From positions 32,183,500 through 32,247,499 of the forward strand of contig CM026400.1 of NCBI GenBank assembly GCA_014843695.1: 64,000 bases of DNA, written 5' to 3'. A model generated the notes under the pieces. That model was not told where the DNA came from. It did not search any database and was given only the letters and a program-made list of their open reading frames with translations. Shown piece after piece: positions 24,623 through 38,450 of this stretch; the stretch's first letter is position 1; the number at the start of each line of letters is the position of its first letter. The DNA comes from Archivesica marissinica. Taxonomy: Eukaryota > Mollusca > Bivalvia > Venerida > Vesicomyidae. The position numbers and the translations under genes were made by a program.

Positions 24623-25622
24623 NNNNNNNNNNNNNNNNNNNNNNNNNNNNNNNNNNNNNNNNNNNNNNNNNNNNNNNNNNNNNNNNNNNNNNNNNNNNNN
24701 NNNNNNNNNNNNNNNNNNNNNNNNNNNNNNNNNNNNNNNNNNNNNNNNNNNNNNNNNNNNNNNNNNNNNNNNNNNNNNNNNNNNNNNNNNNNNNNNNNNN
24801 NNNNNNNNNNNNNNNNNNNNNNNNNNNNNNNNNNNNNNNNNNNNNNNNNNNNNNNNNNNNNNNNNNNNNNNNNNNNNNNNNNNNNNNNNNNNNNNNNNNN
24901 NNNNNNNNNNNNNNNNNNNNNNNNNNNNNNNNNNNNNNNNNNNNNNNNNNNNNNNNNNNNNNNNNNNNNNNNNNNNNNNNNNNNNNNNNNNNNNNNNNNN
25001 NNNNNNNNNNNNNNNNNNNNNNNNNNNNNNNNNNNNNNNNNNNNNNNNNNNNNNNNNNNNNNNNNNNNNNNNNNNNNNNNNNNNNNNNNNNNNNNNNNNN
25101 NNNNNNNNNNNNNNNNNNNNNNNNNNNNNNNNNNNNNNNNNNNNNNNNNNNNNNNNNNNNNNNNNNNNNNNNNNNNNNNNNNNNNNNNNNNNNNNNNNNN
25201 NNNNNNNNNNNNNNNNNNNNNNNNNNNNNNNNNNNNNNNNNNNNNNNNNNNNNNNNNNNNNNNNNNNNNNNNNNNNNNNNNNNNNNNNNNNNNNNNNNNN
25301 NNNNNNNNNNNNNNNNNNNNNNNNNNNNNNNNNNNNNNNNNNNNNNNNNNNNNNNNNNNNNNNNNNNNNNNNNNNNNNNNNNNNNNNNNNNNNNNNNNNN
25401 NNNNNNNNNNNNNNNNNNNNNNNNNNNNNNNNNNNNNNNNNNNNNNNNNNNNNNNNNNNNNNNNNNNNNNNNNNNNNNNNNNNNNNNNNNNNNNNNNNNN
25501 NNNNNNNNNNNNNNNNNNNNNNNNNNNNNNNNNNNNNNNNNNNNNNNNNNNNNNNNNNNNNNNNNNNNNNNNNNNNNNNNNNNNNNNNNNNNNNNNNNNN
25601 NNNNNNNNNNNNNNNNNNNNNN
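24623..25622. other. Assembly gap, exactly 1000 N
   Basis: A run of exactly 1000 N, a conventional placeholder rather than a measured size. Its left edge coincides with the end of the inverted-duplication arm. Confidence 0.99.
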
Positions 25623-26860
25623 CATTGAGTTAGCATTGAGTTAGCATAGCCTAGCATTGAGTTAGCATTGAGTTCGCATAGCCTAGCATTGAGTTAGCAT
25701 TGAGTTAGCATAGCCTAGCATTAAGTTAGCATTGAGTTAGCATAGCCTAGCATTGAGTTAGCATTGAGTTAGCATAGGCTAACATTGAGTTAGCATTGAG
25801 TTAGCATAGCCTATCATTGAGTTAGCATTGAGTTAGCATAGCCTAGCATTGAGTTAGCATTGAGTTAGCATAGCCTAGCATTGAGTTAGCATTGAGTTAG
25901 CATTGAGTTAGCATTGAGTTAACATTGAGTTAGCATAGCCTAGCATTGAGTTAGCATTGAGTTAGCATTGAGTTAGCATTGAGTTAGCATAACCTAGCAT
26001 TGAGTTAGCATTGAGTTAGCATAGCCTAGCATTGAGTTAGCATTGAGTATGCATAGCCTAGCATTGAGTTAGCATTGAGTTAGCATAGCCTAGCATTGAG
26101 TTAGCATTGAGTTATCATAGCCTAGCATTGAGTTAGCATTGCGTTAGCATAGCCTAGCATTGAGTTAGCATTGAGTTAGCATAGCCTAGCATTGAGTTAG
26201 CATTGAGTTAGCATAGCCTAGCATTGAGTTAGCATTGAGTTAGCATAGCCTAGCATTGAGTTAGCATTGCGTTAGCATAGCCTAGCATTGAGTTAGCATT
26301 GAGTTAGCATAGCCTAGCATTGAGTTAGCATTGAGTTAGCATAGCCTAGCATTGAGTTAGCATGTGTTGGTTGTTGGTTGTGTGTTGGTTGTTGAGTTAG
26401 CATAGCCTAGCATTGAGTTAGCATTGAGTTAGCATAGCCTAGCATTGAGTTAGCATTGAGTTAGCATAGCCTAGCATTGAGTTAGCATTGAGTTAGCATA
26501 GCCTAGCATTGAGTTAGCATTGAGTTAGCATTGAGTTAGCATAGCCTAGCATTGAGTTAGCATTGAGTTAGCATAGCCTAGCAATGAGTTAGCATTGAGT
26601 TAGCATAGCCTAGCATTGAGTTAGCATTGAGTTAGCATAGACTAGCATTGAGTTAGCATTGAGTTAGCATTGAGTTAGCATAGCCTAGCATTGAGTTAGC
26701 ATAGAGTTAGCATAGAGTTAGCATAGAGTTAGCATAGAGTTAGCATAGAGTTAGCATAGAGTTAGCATAGAGTTAGCATAGCCTAGTTGCATAGAGTTAG
26801 CATAGAGTTAGCTAGAGTTAGCACCCTGGTAGGTAGAGTTAGCATTAGGAGTTAGCAGTA
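25623..26860 (+). repeat. About 32-bp minisatellite
   Basis: Compound of CATTGAGTTAG and CATAGCCTAG in about 39 alternating groups, becoming CATAGAGTTAG near 26700-26830. It begins directly at the gap edge. Confidence 0.95.
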
Positions 26861-29800
26861 ACCTCATACATTTCACCACCCCAGGGTGGTAATTCAAGCT
26901 ACTATATGGCCTCCAGTAACCTCATACATTTCTCCACCCTAGGTAGGTGATTTCAAGCTAATATAGGGTCCTCCAGTAACCTCATACAATTATCCACCCC
27001 AGGTAGGTGATTTCAAGCTACTATAGGGCCCTCCAGTAACCTCATACATTTCTCCACCCCAGGGTGGTGATTTCAAGCTACTATAGGGCCTCCAGAAACC
27101 ATACATTTCTCCACCCTAGGTAGGTGATTTCAAGCTACTATAGGGTCCTCCAGTAACCTCATACATTTCTCCACCCCAGGTAGGTGATTTCAAGCTACTA
27201 TAGGGTCCTCCAGTAACCTCATACATTTCTCCACCCCAGGGTGGTGATTTCAAGCTACTATAGGGTCCTCCAGTAATCTCATACATTTCACCACCCCAGG
27301 TAGGTGATTTCAAGCTACTATAGGGTCCTCCAGTAACCTCATACATTTCTCCACCCCAGTTAGGTGATTTCAAGCTACTATAGGGCCCTCCAGTAATCTC
27401 ATACATTTCTCCACCCCAGGGAGGTGATTTCAAGCTACTATAGGGCCCTCCAGTAACCTCATACATTTCTCCACCCCAGGTTGGTGATTTCAAGTTACTA
27501 TAGGGCCCTCCAGTAATCTCATACATTTCTCCACCCCAGGTAGGTGATTCAAGTACTAGGGCCCTCCAGTAACTCATACATTTCTCCACCCAGGGTGGTG
27601 ATTTCAAGTACTATAGGGCCCCCAGTAACCTCATACATTTCTCCACCCCAGGTAGGTGATTTCAAGCTACCAGTACTATAGGGCCTCCAGTAACCTCATA
27701 CATTTCTCCACCCCAGGTAGGTGATTTCAAGCTACTATAGGGTCCTCCAGTAACCTCATACATTTCCCCACCCCATGTAGGTGATTTCAAGCTACTATAT
27801 GGTCCTCCAGTAACCTCATACATTTCCCCACCCCAGGGTGGTGATTTCAAGTTACTATAGGGCCCCCCAGTAACCTCATACATTTATCCACCCCAGGTAG
27901 GTGATTTCAAGCTACCAGTACTATAGGGCCCTCCAGTAACCTCATACATTTCTCCACCCCAGGTAGGTGATTTCAAGCTACTATAGGTTCCTCCAGTAAC
28001 CTCATACATTTCTCCACCCTAGGTAGGTGATTTCAAGCTACTATAGGGTCCTCCAGTAACCTCATACAATTCTCCACCCCAGGTAGGTGATTTCAAGCTA
28101 CTATATGGTCCTCCAGTAACCTCATACATTTCTCCACCCCAGCGTGGTGATTTCAAGCTACTATAGGGCCCTCCAGTAACCTCATACATTTCACCACCCC
28201 AGGTAGGTGATTTCAAGCTACTATAGGGCCCTCCAGTAACCTCATATATTTCCCCACCCCAGGGTGGTAATTTCAAGCTACTATAGGTCCCTCCAGTAAC
28301 CTCATACATTTCTCCACCCTAGGTAGGTGATTTCAAGCTGCAATAGGGTCCTCCAGTAACCTCATACAATTCTCCACCCCAGGTAGGTGATTTCAAGCTA
28401 CTTTAAGGCCCTCCAGTAACCTCATACATTTCTCCACCCCAGGGTGGTAATTTCAAGCTACTATAGGGCCCGCCAGTAACCTCATACATTTCTCCACCCC
28501 AGGTAGGCGATTTCAAGCTACTATAGGGTCCTCCAGTAATCTCATACATTTCACCACCCCAGGTAGGTGATTTCAAACTATTATAGGGCCCTCCAGTAAC
28601 CTCATACATTTCTCCACCCCAGGTAGGTGATTTCAAGCTACTATAAGGTCCTCCAGTAACCTCATACAATTCTCCACCCCAGGCAGGTGATTTCAAGCTA
28701 CTATAGGGCCCTCCAGTAACCTCATACATTTCACCACCCCAGGGTGGTAATTTCAAGCTACTATAGGGCCCTCCAGTAACCTCATACATTTCTCCACCCC
28801 AGGTAGGTGATTTCAAGCTACTATAGGGTCCTCCAGTAATCTCATACATTTCTCCACCCCAGGTAGGTGATTTCAAGCTACTATAGGGTCCTCCAGTAAC
28901 CTCATACATTTCCCCACCCCAGGTAGGTGATTTCAAGCTACTATAGGGTCCTCCAGTAACCTCATACATATCTCCACCCCAGGTAGGTGATTTCAAGCTA
29001 CTATAGGGCCCTCCAGTAACCTCATACATTTCTCCACCCCAGGTAGGTGATTTCAAGCTACTATAGGGCCCTCCAGTAACCTCATACATTTCTCCACCCC
29101 AGGTAGGTGATTTCAAGCTACTATAGGGCCCTCCAGTAACCTCATACATTTCTCCACCCTAGGTAGGTGATTTCAAGCTACTATAGGGTCCTCCAGTAAC
29201 CTCATACAATTCTCCACCCCAGGTAGGTGATTTCAAGCTACTATAGGGCCCTCCAGTAACCTCATACATTTCTCCACCCCAGGGTGGTAATTTCAAGCTA
29301 CTATAGGGCCGCCAGTAACCTCATACATTTCTCCACCCAAGGTAGGCGATTTCAAGCTACTATAGGGTCCTCCAGTAATCTCATACATTTCTCCACCCCA
29401 GGTAGGTGATTTCAAACTATTATAGGGCCCTCCAGTAACCTCATACATTTCTCCACCCCAGGTAGGTGATTTCAAGCTACTATAAGGTCCTCCAGTAACC
29501 TCATACAATTCTCCACCCCAGGCAGGTGATTTCAAGCTACTATAGGGCCCTCCAGTAACCTCATACATTTCACCACCCCAGGGTGGTAATTTCAAGCTAC
29601 TATAGGGCCCTCCAGTAACCTCATACATTTCTCCACCCCAGGTAGGTGATTTCAAGCTACTATAGGGTCCTCCAGTAATCTCATACATTTCTCCACCCCA
29701 GGTAGGTGATTTCAAGCTACTATAGGGTCCTCCAGTAACCTCATACATTTCTCCACCCCAGGTAGGTGATTTCAAGCTACTATAGGGTCCTCCAGTAACC

Positions 29801-30512
29801 TCATACATTTCTCCACCCCAGGTAGGTGATTTCAAGCTACTATAGGGCCCTCCAGTAACCTCATATATTTCTCCACCCCAGGTAGGTGATTTCAAGCTAC
29901 TATAGGGCCCTCCAGTAACCTCATACATTTCTCCACCCCAGGTAGGTGATTTCAAGCTACTATAGGGCCCTCCAGTAACCTCATACATTTCTCCACCCCA
30001 GGTAGGTGATTTCAAGCTACTATACGGTCCTCCAGTAATCTCATACATTTCACCACCCCAGGTAGGTGATTTCAAGCTACTATATGGTCCTCCAGTAACC
30101 TCATACATTTCTCCACCCCAGGTAGGTGATTTCAAGCTACTCTAAGGTCCTCCAGTAACCTAATACATATCTCCACCCCAGGTATGTGATTTCAAGCTAC
30201 TATAGGGCCCTCCAGTAACCTCATACATTTCGCCACCCCAGGGTGGTGATTTCAAGTTACTATAGGGACCCCCAGTAACCTCATTCATTTCTCCACCCCA
30301 GGTAGGTGATTTCAAGCTACTATAGGGTCCTCCAGTAACCTCATACAATTCTCCACCCCAGGTAGGTGATTTCAAGCTACTATAGGGTCCTCCAGTAACC
30401 TCATACATTTCACCACCCCAGGTAGGTGATTTCAAGCTATTATAGGGTCCTCCAGTAACCTCATACATTTCACCACCCCAGGTAGGTGATTTCAAGCTAC
30501 TATAGGGTCCTA
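26861..30512 (-). repeat. 60-bp minisatellite with open minus-strand frame
   Basis: About 60 copies; the plus strand reads TCCACCCCAGGTAGGTGATT and TCAAGCTACTATAGGG with TCCTCCAGTAACCTCATACA. The minus frame encodes a 20-aa unit (MYEVTGGPYSSLKSPTWGGE) over stretches of up to 280 aa, broken by indels near 27550, 27610, 29310 and others. The 60-bp length keeps any stop-free frame open, so this is not evidence of coding. The block around 28640-29290 and 29470-30110 is repeated as a multi-unit segment. Confidence 0.95.
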
Positions 30513-30832
30513 CGTGGTCGAGAGGTTAGTCGTTGTCTTCAGATGACTTGCACCTCACCGCTGCTGGTATGAATCCCACTGGAGGTGTCGAATTCTTTCA
30601 AGTGAGGAAGCCATCCAGTGTTTGTGTGAATTGGTTTATGCAAATTTATTTTAGATCGATTGCAAAACAAGTTCTTACACCTTATATTAATCACTCTTGA
30701 GACCTCATTCCTGATGGAATCCATCGCCATGAGGGAGAAAGAAGAGGAAATGTGGAATTTAATTTCCTGATTAATATAAGTTGTAAGAACTTGTTTCGCA
30801 ATTGAGCTATAATAAATGTGTATAAACTAAAC
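30513..30832. mobile_element. SINE fragments (SINE-E head; inverted then direct SINE-A tails)
   Basis: 30513-30625 has ACGTGGTCGAGAGGTTAGTC and GTGAGGAAGCCATCCAG (SINE-E-like). 30637-30765 is an inverted SINE-A 3' half and 30768-30832 a direct SINE-A tail. Confidence 0.6.
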
Positions 30833-30958
30833 AATTTCAACATTAATTAACCAATTACTTGTTGGCAAAGATGACTATTCTTATGATATGATCCATTAAA
30901 AGGACAGGTTAATCTGTACTACCTGTGTATATTGTTTATGCTGATTATTTATTTCAAT

Positions 30959-31193
30959 GTGGAAGTCGTGATAGTGCAATGGATGCACGTTCGCTTCAGG
31001 TGCGAATGGTCCGGAGTTCGAGCCCCCACTGGCGCCGTTACGATTGTGCCCTTAGGCAAGGCATTTCAATTCCACGTTGCCTCTTCTCTCTCCCTCGTGG
31101 TGATGAATTCCATCAGGAATGAGGTATCGAGAGCGATTAATATAAGCTGTAAGAACTTGTTTCGCAATCAAGCTAAATAAATTTGTGTAAACT
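30959..31193 (+). mobile_element. SINE-A, full length
   Basis: GGAAGTCGTGATAGTGCAAT head, GGAGTTCGAGCCCCCACTGG, CTCCCTCGTGGTGATGAATT and tail TTTCGCAATCAAGCTAAAT. Confidence 0.9.
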
Positions 31194-31214
31194 ATTTTTT
31201 CAATGTGTTCTAGA

Positions 31215-34200
31215 GGTTTTTTCAGAACAGTGAATATCTGCTGTATAACGTATAATATCAGTATCGAGAGACATACACATTTGTAGAGCTAGCTATTAAA
31301 TAGTGCATATCTGCTGTATAACGTATAATATCAGTATCGAGATATACACACTTGTAGAGCTAGCTATAAAACAGTGAATATCTGCTGTATAACGTATAAT
31401 ATCAGTATCGAGAGACATACACCCTTGTAGAGCTAGCTATTAAACAGTGAATATCTGCTGTATAACGTATAATATCAGTATCGAGAGACATATACACTTG
31501 TAGAGCTAGCTATAAAACAGTGAATATCTGCTGTATAACGTATAATATCCGTATCGAGAGACATACACACTTGTAGAGCTAGCTATAAAACAGTGAATAT
31601 CTGCTGTATAACGTATAATATCAGTATCGAGAGACATACACACTTGTAGAGCTAGCTATAAAACAGTGAATATCTGCTGTATAACGTATAATATCAGTAT
31701 CGAGAGACATACACACTTGTAGAGCTAGCTATAAAACAGTCAATATCTGCTGTATAACTTATAATATCAGTATCGATAGACATACACACTTGTAGAGCTA
31801 GCTATTAAACAGTGAATATCTGCTGTATAACGTATAATATCAGTATCGAGACATACACACTTGTAGAGCTAGCTATAAAACAGTGAATATCTGCTGTATA
31901 ACGTATAATATCAGTATCGAGAGACATACACACTTGTAGAGCTAGCTATAAAACAGTGAATATCTGCTGTATAACGTATAATATCAGTATCGAGAGACAT
32001 ACACTCTTGTAGAACTAGCTATAAAACAGTGAATATCTGCTGTATAACATATAATATCAGTATTGAGAGACATACACACTTGTAGAGCTAGCTATAAAAC
32101 AGTGAATATCTGCTGTATAACGTATAATATCAGTATCGAGACATACACACTTGTAGAGCTAGCTATAAAACAGTGAATATCTGCTGTATAACGTATAATA
32201 TCAGTATCGAGAGACATACACACTTGTAGAGCTAGCTATAAAACAGTGAATATCTGCTGTATAACGTATAATATCAGTATCGAGAGACATACACACTTGT
32301 AGAGCTAGCTATTAAACAGTGAATATCTGCTGTATAATGTATAATATCAGTATCGAGACATACACACTTGTAGAGCTAGCTATTGAACCGTGAATATCTG
32401 CTGTATAACGTATAATATCAGTATCGAGAGACATACACACTTGTAGAGCTAGCTATAAAACAATGAATATCTGCTGTATAACGTATAATATCAGTATCGA
32501 GAGACATACACACTTGTAGAGCTAGCTATTAAACAGTGAATATCTGCTGTACAACGTATAATATCAGTATCGAGACATACACACTTGTAGAGCTAGCTAT
32601 AAAACAGTGAATATCTGCTGTATAACGTATAATATCAGTATCGAGAGAAATACACATTTGTAGAGCTAGCTATTAAACAGTGAATATCTGCTGTATAACG
32701 TATAATATCAGTATCGAGACATACACACTTGTAGAGCTAGCTATAAAACACTGAATATCTGCTGAATAACGTATAATAACAGTATCGAGAGACATACACA
32801 CTTGTAGAGCTAGCTATTAAACAGTGAATATCTGCTGTATAACGTATAATATCAGTATCGAGAGACACACACACTTGTAGAGCTAGCTATTAAACAGTGA
32901 ATATCTGCTGTACAACGTATAATATCAGTATCGAGACATACACACTTGTAGAGCTAGCTATAAAACAGTGAATATCTGCTGTATAACGTATAATATCAGT
33001 ATCTAGAGACATACACACTTGTAGAGCTAGCTATTAAACAGTGAATATATGCTGTATAATGTGTAATATCAGTATCGAGACATACTCACTTGTAGAGCTA
33101 GCTATTAAACCGTGAATATCTGCTGTATAACGTATAATATCAGTATCGAGAGACATACACACTTGTAGAGCTAGCTATAAAACAGTGAATATCTGCTGTA
33201 TAACGTATAATATCAGTATCGAGAGACATACACACTTGTAGAGCTAGCTATTAAACAGTGAATATCTGCTGTATAACGTATAATATCAGTATCGAGACAT
33301 ACACACTTGTAGAGCTAGCTATAAAACAGTGAATATCTGCTGTATAACGTATAATATCAGTATCGAGAGACATACACACTTGTAGAGCTAGCTATTAAAC
33401 AGTGAATATCTGCTGTATAACGTATAATATCAGTATCGAGAGACATACACACTTGTAGAGCTAGCTATTAAACAGTGAATATCTGCTGTATAACGTATAA
33501 TATCAGTATCGAGACATACACACTTGTAGAGCTAGCTATTAAACAGTGAATATCTGCTGTATAACGTATAATATCAGTATCGAGAGACATACACACTTGT
33601 AGAGCTAGCTATAAAACAGTGAATATCTGCTGTATAACGTATACTATCAGTATCGAGAGACATACACACTTGTAGAGCTAGCTATAAAACAGTGAATATC
33701 TGCTGTATAACGTATAATATCAGTATCGAGAGACATACACACTTGTAGAGCTAGCTATTAAACAGTGAATATCTGCTGTATAACGTATAATATCAGTATC
33801 GAGAGACATACACATTTGTAGAGCTAGCTATTAAACAGTGAATATCTGCTGTATAACGTATAATATCAGTATCGAGAGACATACACCCTTGTAGAGCTAG
33901 CTATTAAACAGTGAATATCTACTGTATAACGTATAATATCAGTATCGAGAGACATACACACTTGTAGAGCTAGCTATAAAACAGTGAATATCTGCTGTAT
34001 AACGTATAATATCAGTATCGAGAGACATACACACTTGTAGAGCTAGTTATTAAACAGTGAATATCTGCTGTATAACGTATACTATCAGTATCGAGAGACA
34101 TACACACTTGTAGAGCTAGCTATAAAACAGTGAATATCTGCTGTATAACGTATAATATCAGTATCGAGAGACATACACACTTGTAGAGCTAGCTATTAAA

Positions 34201-36015
34201 CAGTGAATATCTGCTGTATAACGTATAATATCAGTATCGAGAGACACACACACTTGTAGAGCTAGCTATTAAACAGTGAATATCTGCTGTACAACGTATA
34301 ATATCAGTATCGAGACATACACACTTGTAGAGCTAGCTATAAAACAGTGAATATCTGCTGTATAACGTATAATATCAGTATCGAGAGACATACACACTTG
34401 TAGAGCTAGCTATTAAACAGTGAATATCTGCTGTATAACGTATAATATCAGTATCGAGACATACACACTTGTAGAGCTAGCTATTAAACCGTGAATATCT
34501 GCTGTATAACGTATAATATCAGTATCGAGAGACATACACACTTGTAGAACTAGCTATTAAACAGTGAATATCTGCTGTATAACGTATAATATCAGTATCG
34601 AGACATACACACTTGTAGAGCTAGCTATAAAACAGTGAATATCTGCTGTATAACGTATAATATCAGTATCGAGAGATATACACACTTGTAGAGCTAGCTA
34701 TTGAACAGTGAATATCTGCTGTATAACGTATACTATCAGTATCGAGAGACACACACACTTGTAGAGCTAGCTATTAAACAGTGAATATCTGCTGTACAAC
34801 GTATAATATCAGTATCGAGACATACACACTTGTAGAGCTAGCTATAAAACAGTGAATATCTGCTGTATAACGTATAATATCAGTATTGAGACATACACAC
34901 TTGTAGAGCTAGCTATTAAATCGTGAATATCTGCTGTATAACGTATAATATCAGTATCGAGAGACATACACACTTGTAGAGCTAGCTATAAAACAATGAA
35001 TATCTGCTGTATAACGTATAATATCAGTATCGAGAGACATACACACTTGTAGAGCTAGCTATTAAACAGTGAATATCTGCTGTACAACGTATAATATCAG
35101 TATCGAGACATACACACTTGTAGAGCTAGCTATAAAACAGTGAATATCTGCTGTATAACGTATAATATCAGTATTGAGACATACACACTTGTAGAGCTAG
35201 CTATTAAATCGTGAATATCTGCTGTATAACGTATAATATCAGTATCGAGAGACATACACACTTGTAGAGCTAGCTATAAAACAATGAATATCTGCTGTAT
35301 AACGTATAATATCAGTATCGAGAGACATACACACTTGTAGAGCTAGCTATTAAACAGTGAATATCTGCTGTATAACGTATAATATCAGTATCGAGAGACA
35401 TACACACTTGTAGAGCTAGCTATTAAACAGTGAATATCTGCTGTATAACGTATAATATCAGTATCGAGAGACATACACACTTGTAGAGCTAGCTATTAAA
35501 CAGTGAATATCTGCTGTATAACGTATAATATCAGTATCGAGAGACATACACACTTGTAGAGCTAGCTATAAAACAGTGAATATCTGCTGTATAACGTATA
35601 ATATCAGTATCGAGAGACATACACACTTGTAGAGCTAGCTATTAAACAGTGAATATCTGCTGTATAACGTATAATATCAGTATCGAGAGACATACACACT
35701 TGTAGAGCTAGCTATAAAACAGTGAATATCTGCTGTATAACGTATAATATCAGTATCGAGAGACATACACACTTGTAGAGCTAGCTATTAAACAGTGTAT
35801 ATCTGCTGTATAACGTATAATATCAGTATTGAGAGACATACACACTTGTAGAGCTAGCTATAAAACAGTGAATATCTGCTGTATAACGTATAATATCAGT
35901 ATCGAGAGACATACACACTTTTAGAGCTAGCTATTAAACAGTGAATATCTGCTGTATAACTTATAATATCAGTATCGAGAGACATACACACTTGTAGAGC
36001 TAGCTATAAAACAGT
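31215..36015 (+). repeat. 73-75-bp satellite, about 65 copies
   Basis: Unit contains CAGTGAATATCTGCTGTATA, ACGTATAATATCAGTATCGA and ACACTTGTAGAGCTAGCTAT. Units differ by GAGAGACAT versus GAGACAT and CTATTAAAC versus CTATAAAAC, and blocks of several units recur, indicating higher-order duplication. No SINE has inserted in this 4.8 kb. Confidence 0.97.
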
Positions 36016-36084
36016 AGCTTTTCCATGCTATTGATTTTCACAGTTTTAAATGAAAGACAATGGCAATGTGTATTGATTGTATAA

Positions 36085-36865
36085 TATACTGTACATAGCC
36101 AGCACGTCCAGTGTATAGAGATTCTACTGTACATAGCCAGCACGTCCAGTGTATAGAGATTCTACTGTACATAGCCAGCACGTCCAGTGTATAGAGATTC
36201 TACTGTACATAGCCAGCACGTCCAGTGTATAGAGATTATTAATGTACATAGCCAGCACGTCCTGTATATATATAGATTATTAATGTGCATAGCCAGCACG
36301 TCCAGTATATAGAGATTCTTAATGTACATAGCCAGTACGTCCTGTATATATATATATTATTAATGTACATAGCCAGTACGTCCTGTATATATAGATTATT
36401 AATGTACATAGCCAGCACGTCCAGTATATATAGATTCTTACTGTTCATAGCCAGCACGTCCAGTATATAGAGATTCTTAATGTACATAGCCAGCACGTCC
36501 TGTATATATAGATTATTAATGTACATAACCAGCACGTCCAGTATATATAGATTATTAATGTACATAACCAGCACGTCCAGTGTATATATATTCTTACTGT
36601 TCATAGCCAGCACTTCCTGTATATATAGATTATTAATGGTCATAGCCAGCACTTCCAGTATATATAGATTCTTACTGTACATAGCCAGCACGTCCAGTGT
36701 ATAGAGAATCTGCTGTACATAGCCAGCAAGTCCAGTGTATGGAGCTTATACTGTACATAGCCAGCACGTCCAGTATATAGAGATTATACTGTACATAGCC
36801 AGCACGTCCAGTGTATAGAGATTCTACTGTACATAGCCAGCACGTCCAGTGTATAGAGCTTAATC
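36085..36865 (+). repeat. About 41-bp minisatellite
   Basis: About 19 copies of TGTACATAGCCAGCACGTCC plus AGTGTATAGAGATTCTAC with variants. Confidence 0.95.
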
Positions 36866-36989
36866 ATGTAGTCCCAAATAACTGATAGTACATGTCCTTC
36901 GATGAACGATGAACATGTGTGCCCTGATGGTAACAATTTCGTATGAAGATTCCCAACTAATCATATGCAGCTGACATGCGCACTCGAAG

Positions 36990-37345
36990 CTACGGGCATG
37001 CGCACTCGAAGTTACGGGATCCACTATGTAAATGCTGTGCAATGGAAAGTGAAGACATTGTCCACATGCTCACCACATGTCCTGTTCTACACGAGGTCTG
37101 AAAAGAGGGCTTATCCAAGATGAAACACCTCGTCGCTCCAATGATAGGAGTCCTTAACTGGAGGAGATATTTCACCGAAAAAGTTGCCATTACAAAGCTG
37201 ATTATAGACTGTACTCACTTCAGCCATATTTTCACCAAACCGGAAGATATTGACGCCATAATGAGATTGTCAACGGATCTGTGCCACAAGTTACATACCA
37301 AACGGACACTTTCGCTGCAGTGTAATATGTGCTGATCTAACTACA
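36990..37345 (+). mobile_element. Degenerate LINE C-terminal fragment
   Basis: Near 37030 the frame reads CKCCAMESEDIVHMLTTCPV then LHEV and a stop, followed by KHLVAPMIGVLNWRRYFTEK from 37120 to 37335. The CxxC...H...C pattern is typical of the C-terminal zinc knuckle of non-LTR retrotransposon polyproteins. It is not the same family as 5640-7030, and is truncated and frame-broken. Confidence 0.5.
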
Positions 37346-38210
37346 TGTACCTATGAATACCCACCGATTTATAAACTGTCCCTGCACTGTACAAAATTCA
37401 CTAGCTGTGCGTGAACTATCTACATGTACCTGTATATAGATGCATGGGTGGAGGTCTCGACCTGGTGAAGAGTTATATTTTATTTTTAGCGAGTGATTTT
37501 ATATTTACGTGTATGAGGAATATACCGACATATTCATACTAATACAAGATGTGACCAGGGATCATCTTGGTGTTCCATAATTGGAAGGGCATACGGAGGA
37601 AAAGAAAGAAAGAAAGAAAGAAGTTGTTTTAAAAATAGATGTCATGTGACTTGTTCACGTATCATGTGATGTGCCCGGTCATGTGACTATGAAACATTGT
37701 CAGTGGGTGTGTGTTTAAAATTGTGTGCATATGAAGCCATATGTATCATTATTGTACCACATTGATAGTGTTATCTAGTCAAGCATCATTCATGTGGTGT
37801 ACATACTATATGGAGGTAGCCAGTCATTGTGACTAGTCAAACCATCGGCATGTGGATATCGGACATATGAGAACCTCACTTGCATTTGTATCGGCTGTTG
37901 ACATGTTTTCGATACCTACACAGGTGCGTAATTTCATTTTTGATTGTTCTACCACGATAATATGTATTTTGTATTTAAAACAAGGACAATGAATAGAATG
38001 TCTGCTTTCATATAGAATACTAGATCACAGGAACTTATCAGCTCCCCATAGATTCTCGCTCGTTTTTATCATGGTTAATATTAGTACAAAGAGACACTTT
38101 TATATATATGTGTATAGAGATTATTTTACTTGGTTCCCTTGCCTGCTGCCATGCCTAGTCCCAGTATTATGAATATGCATGTACTCTATGAAGAGTGCCA
38201 TACTCACTGT
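37346..38210. other. Intergenic, nothing recognised
   Basis: No exon supported; a short GAAA repeat lies at 37600-37621. Confidence 0.5.
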
Positions 38211-38211
38211 T

Positions 38212-38450
38212 TGTTGGTGCCTTATCTAGACGGTATCCTAGGATAGAGGTACAAGGTTCTTGGTGGCTTATACTAGAAGGGGGGTTCTAGGATAGCGGTA
38301 CAGGGTTCTTTGTGGCTTATACTAGAAGGGAGTCCTAGGATAGAGGTACAATGATCTTGGTGGCTTATACTAGAAGGGAGGGGTCCTAGGATAGAGGTAC
38401 ACAGTTCTTGGTGGCTAATACTAGAAAGGGGGGATCCCAGGAGAGAGGTA
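38212..38450 (+). repeat. About 57-bp minisatellite
   Basis: Four to five copies of TCTTGGTGGCTTATACTAGA plus GGTCCTAGGATAGAGGTACA. Confidence 0.85.

Noticed and set aside
24521..25657. Long open frames across the N runs
   Set aside because: They are unknown bases, not sequence.
36239..36704. Leucine/isoleucine-rich proteins on both strands
   Set aside because: Translations of the 41-bp minisatellite.
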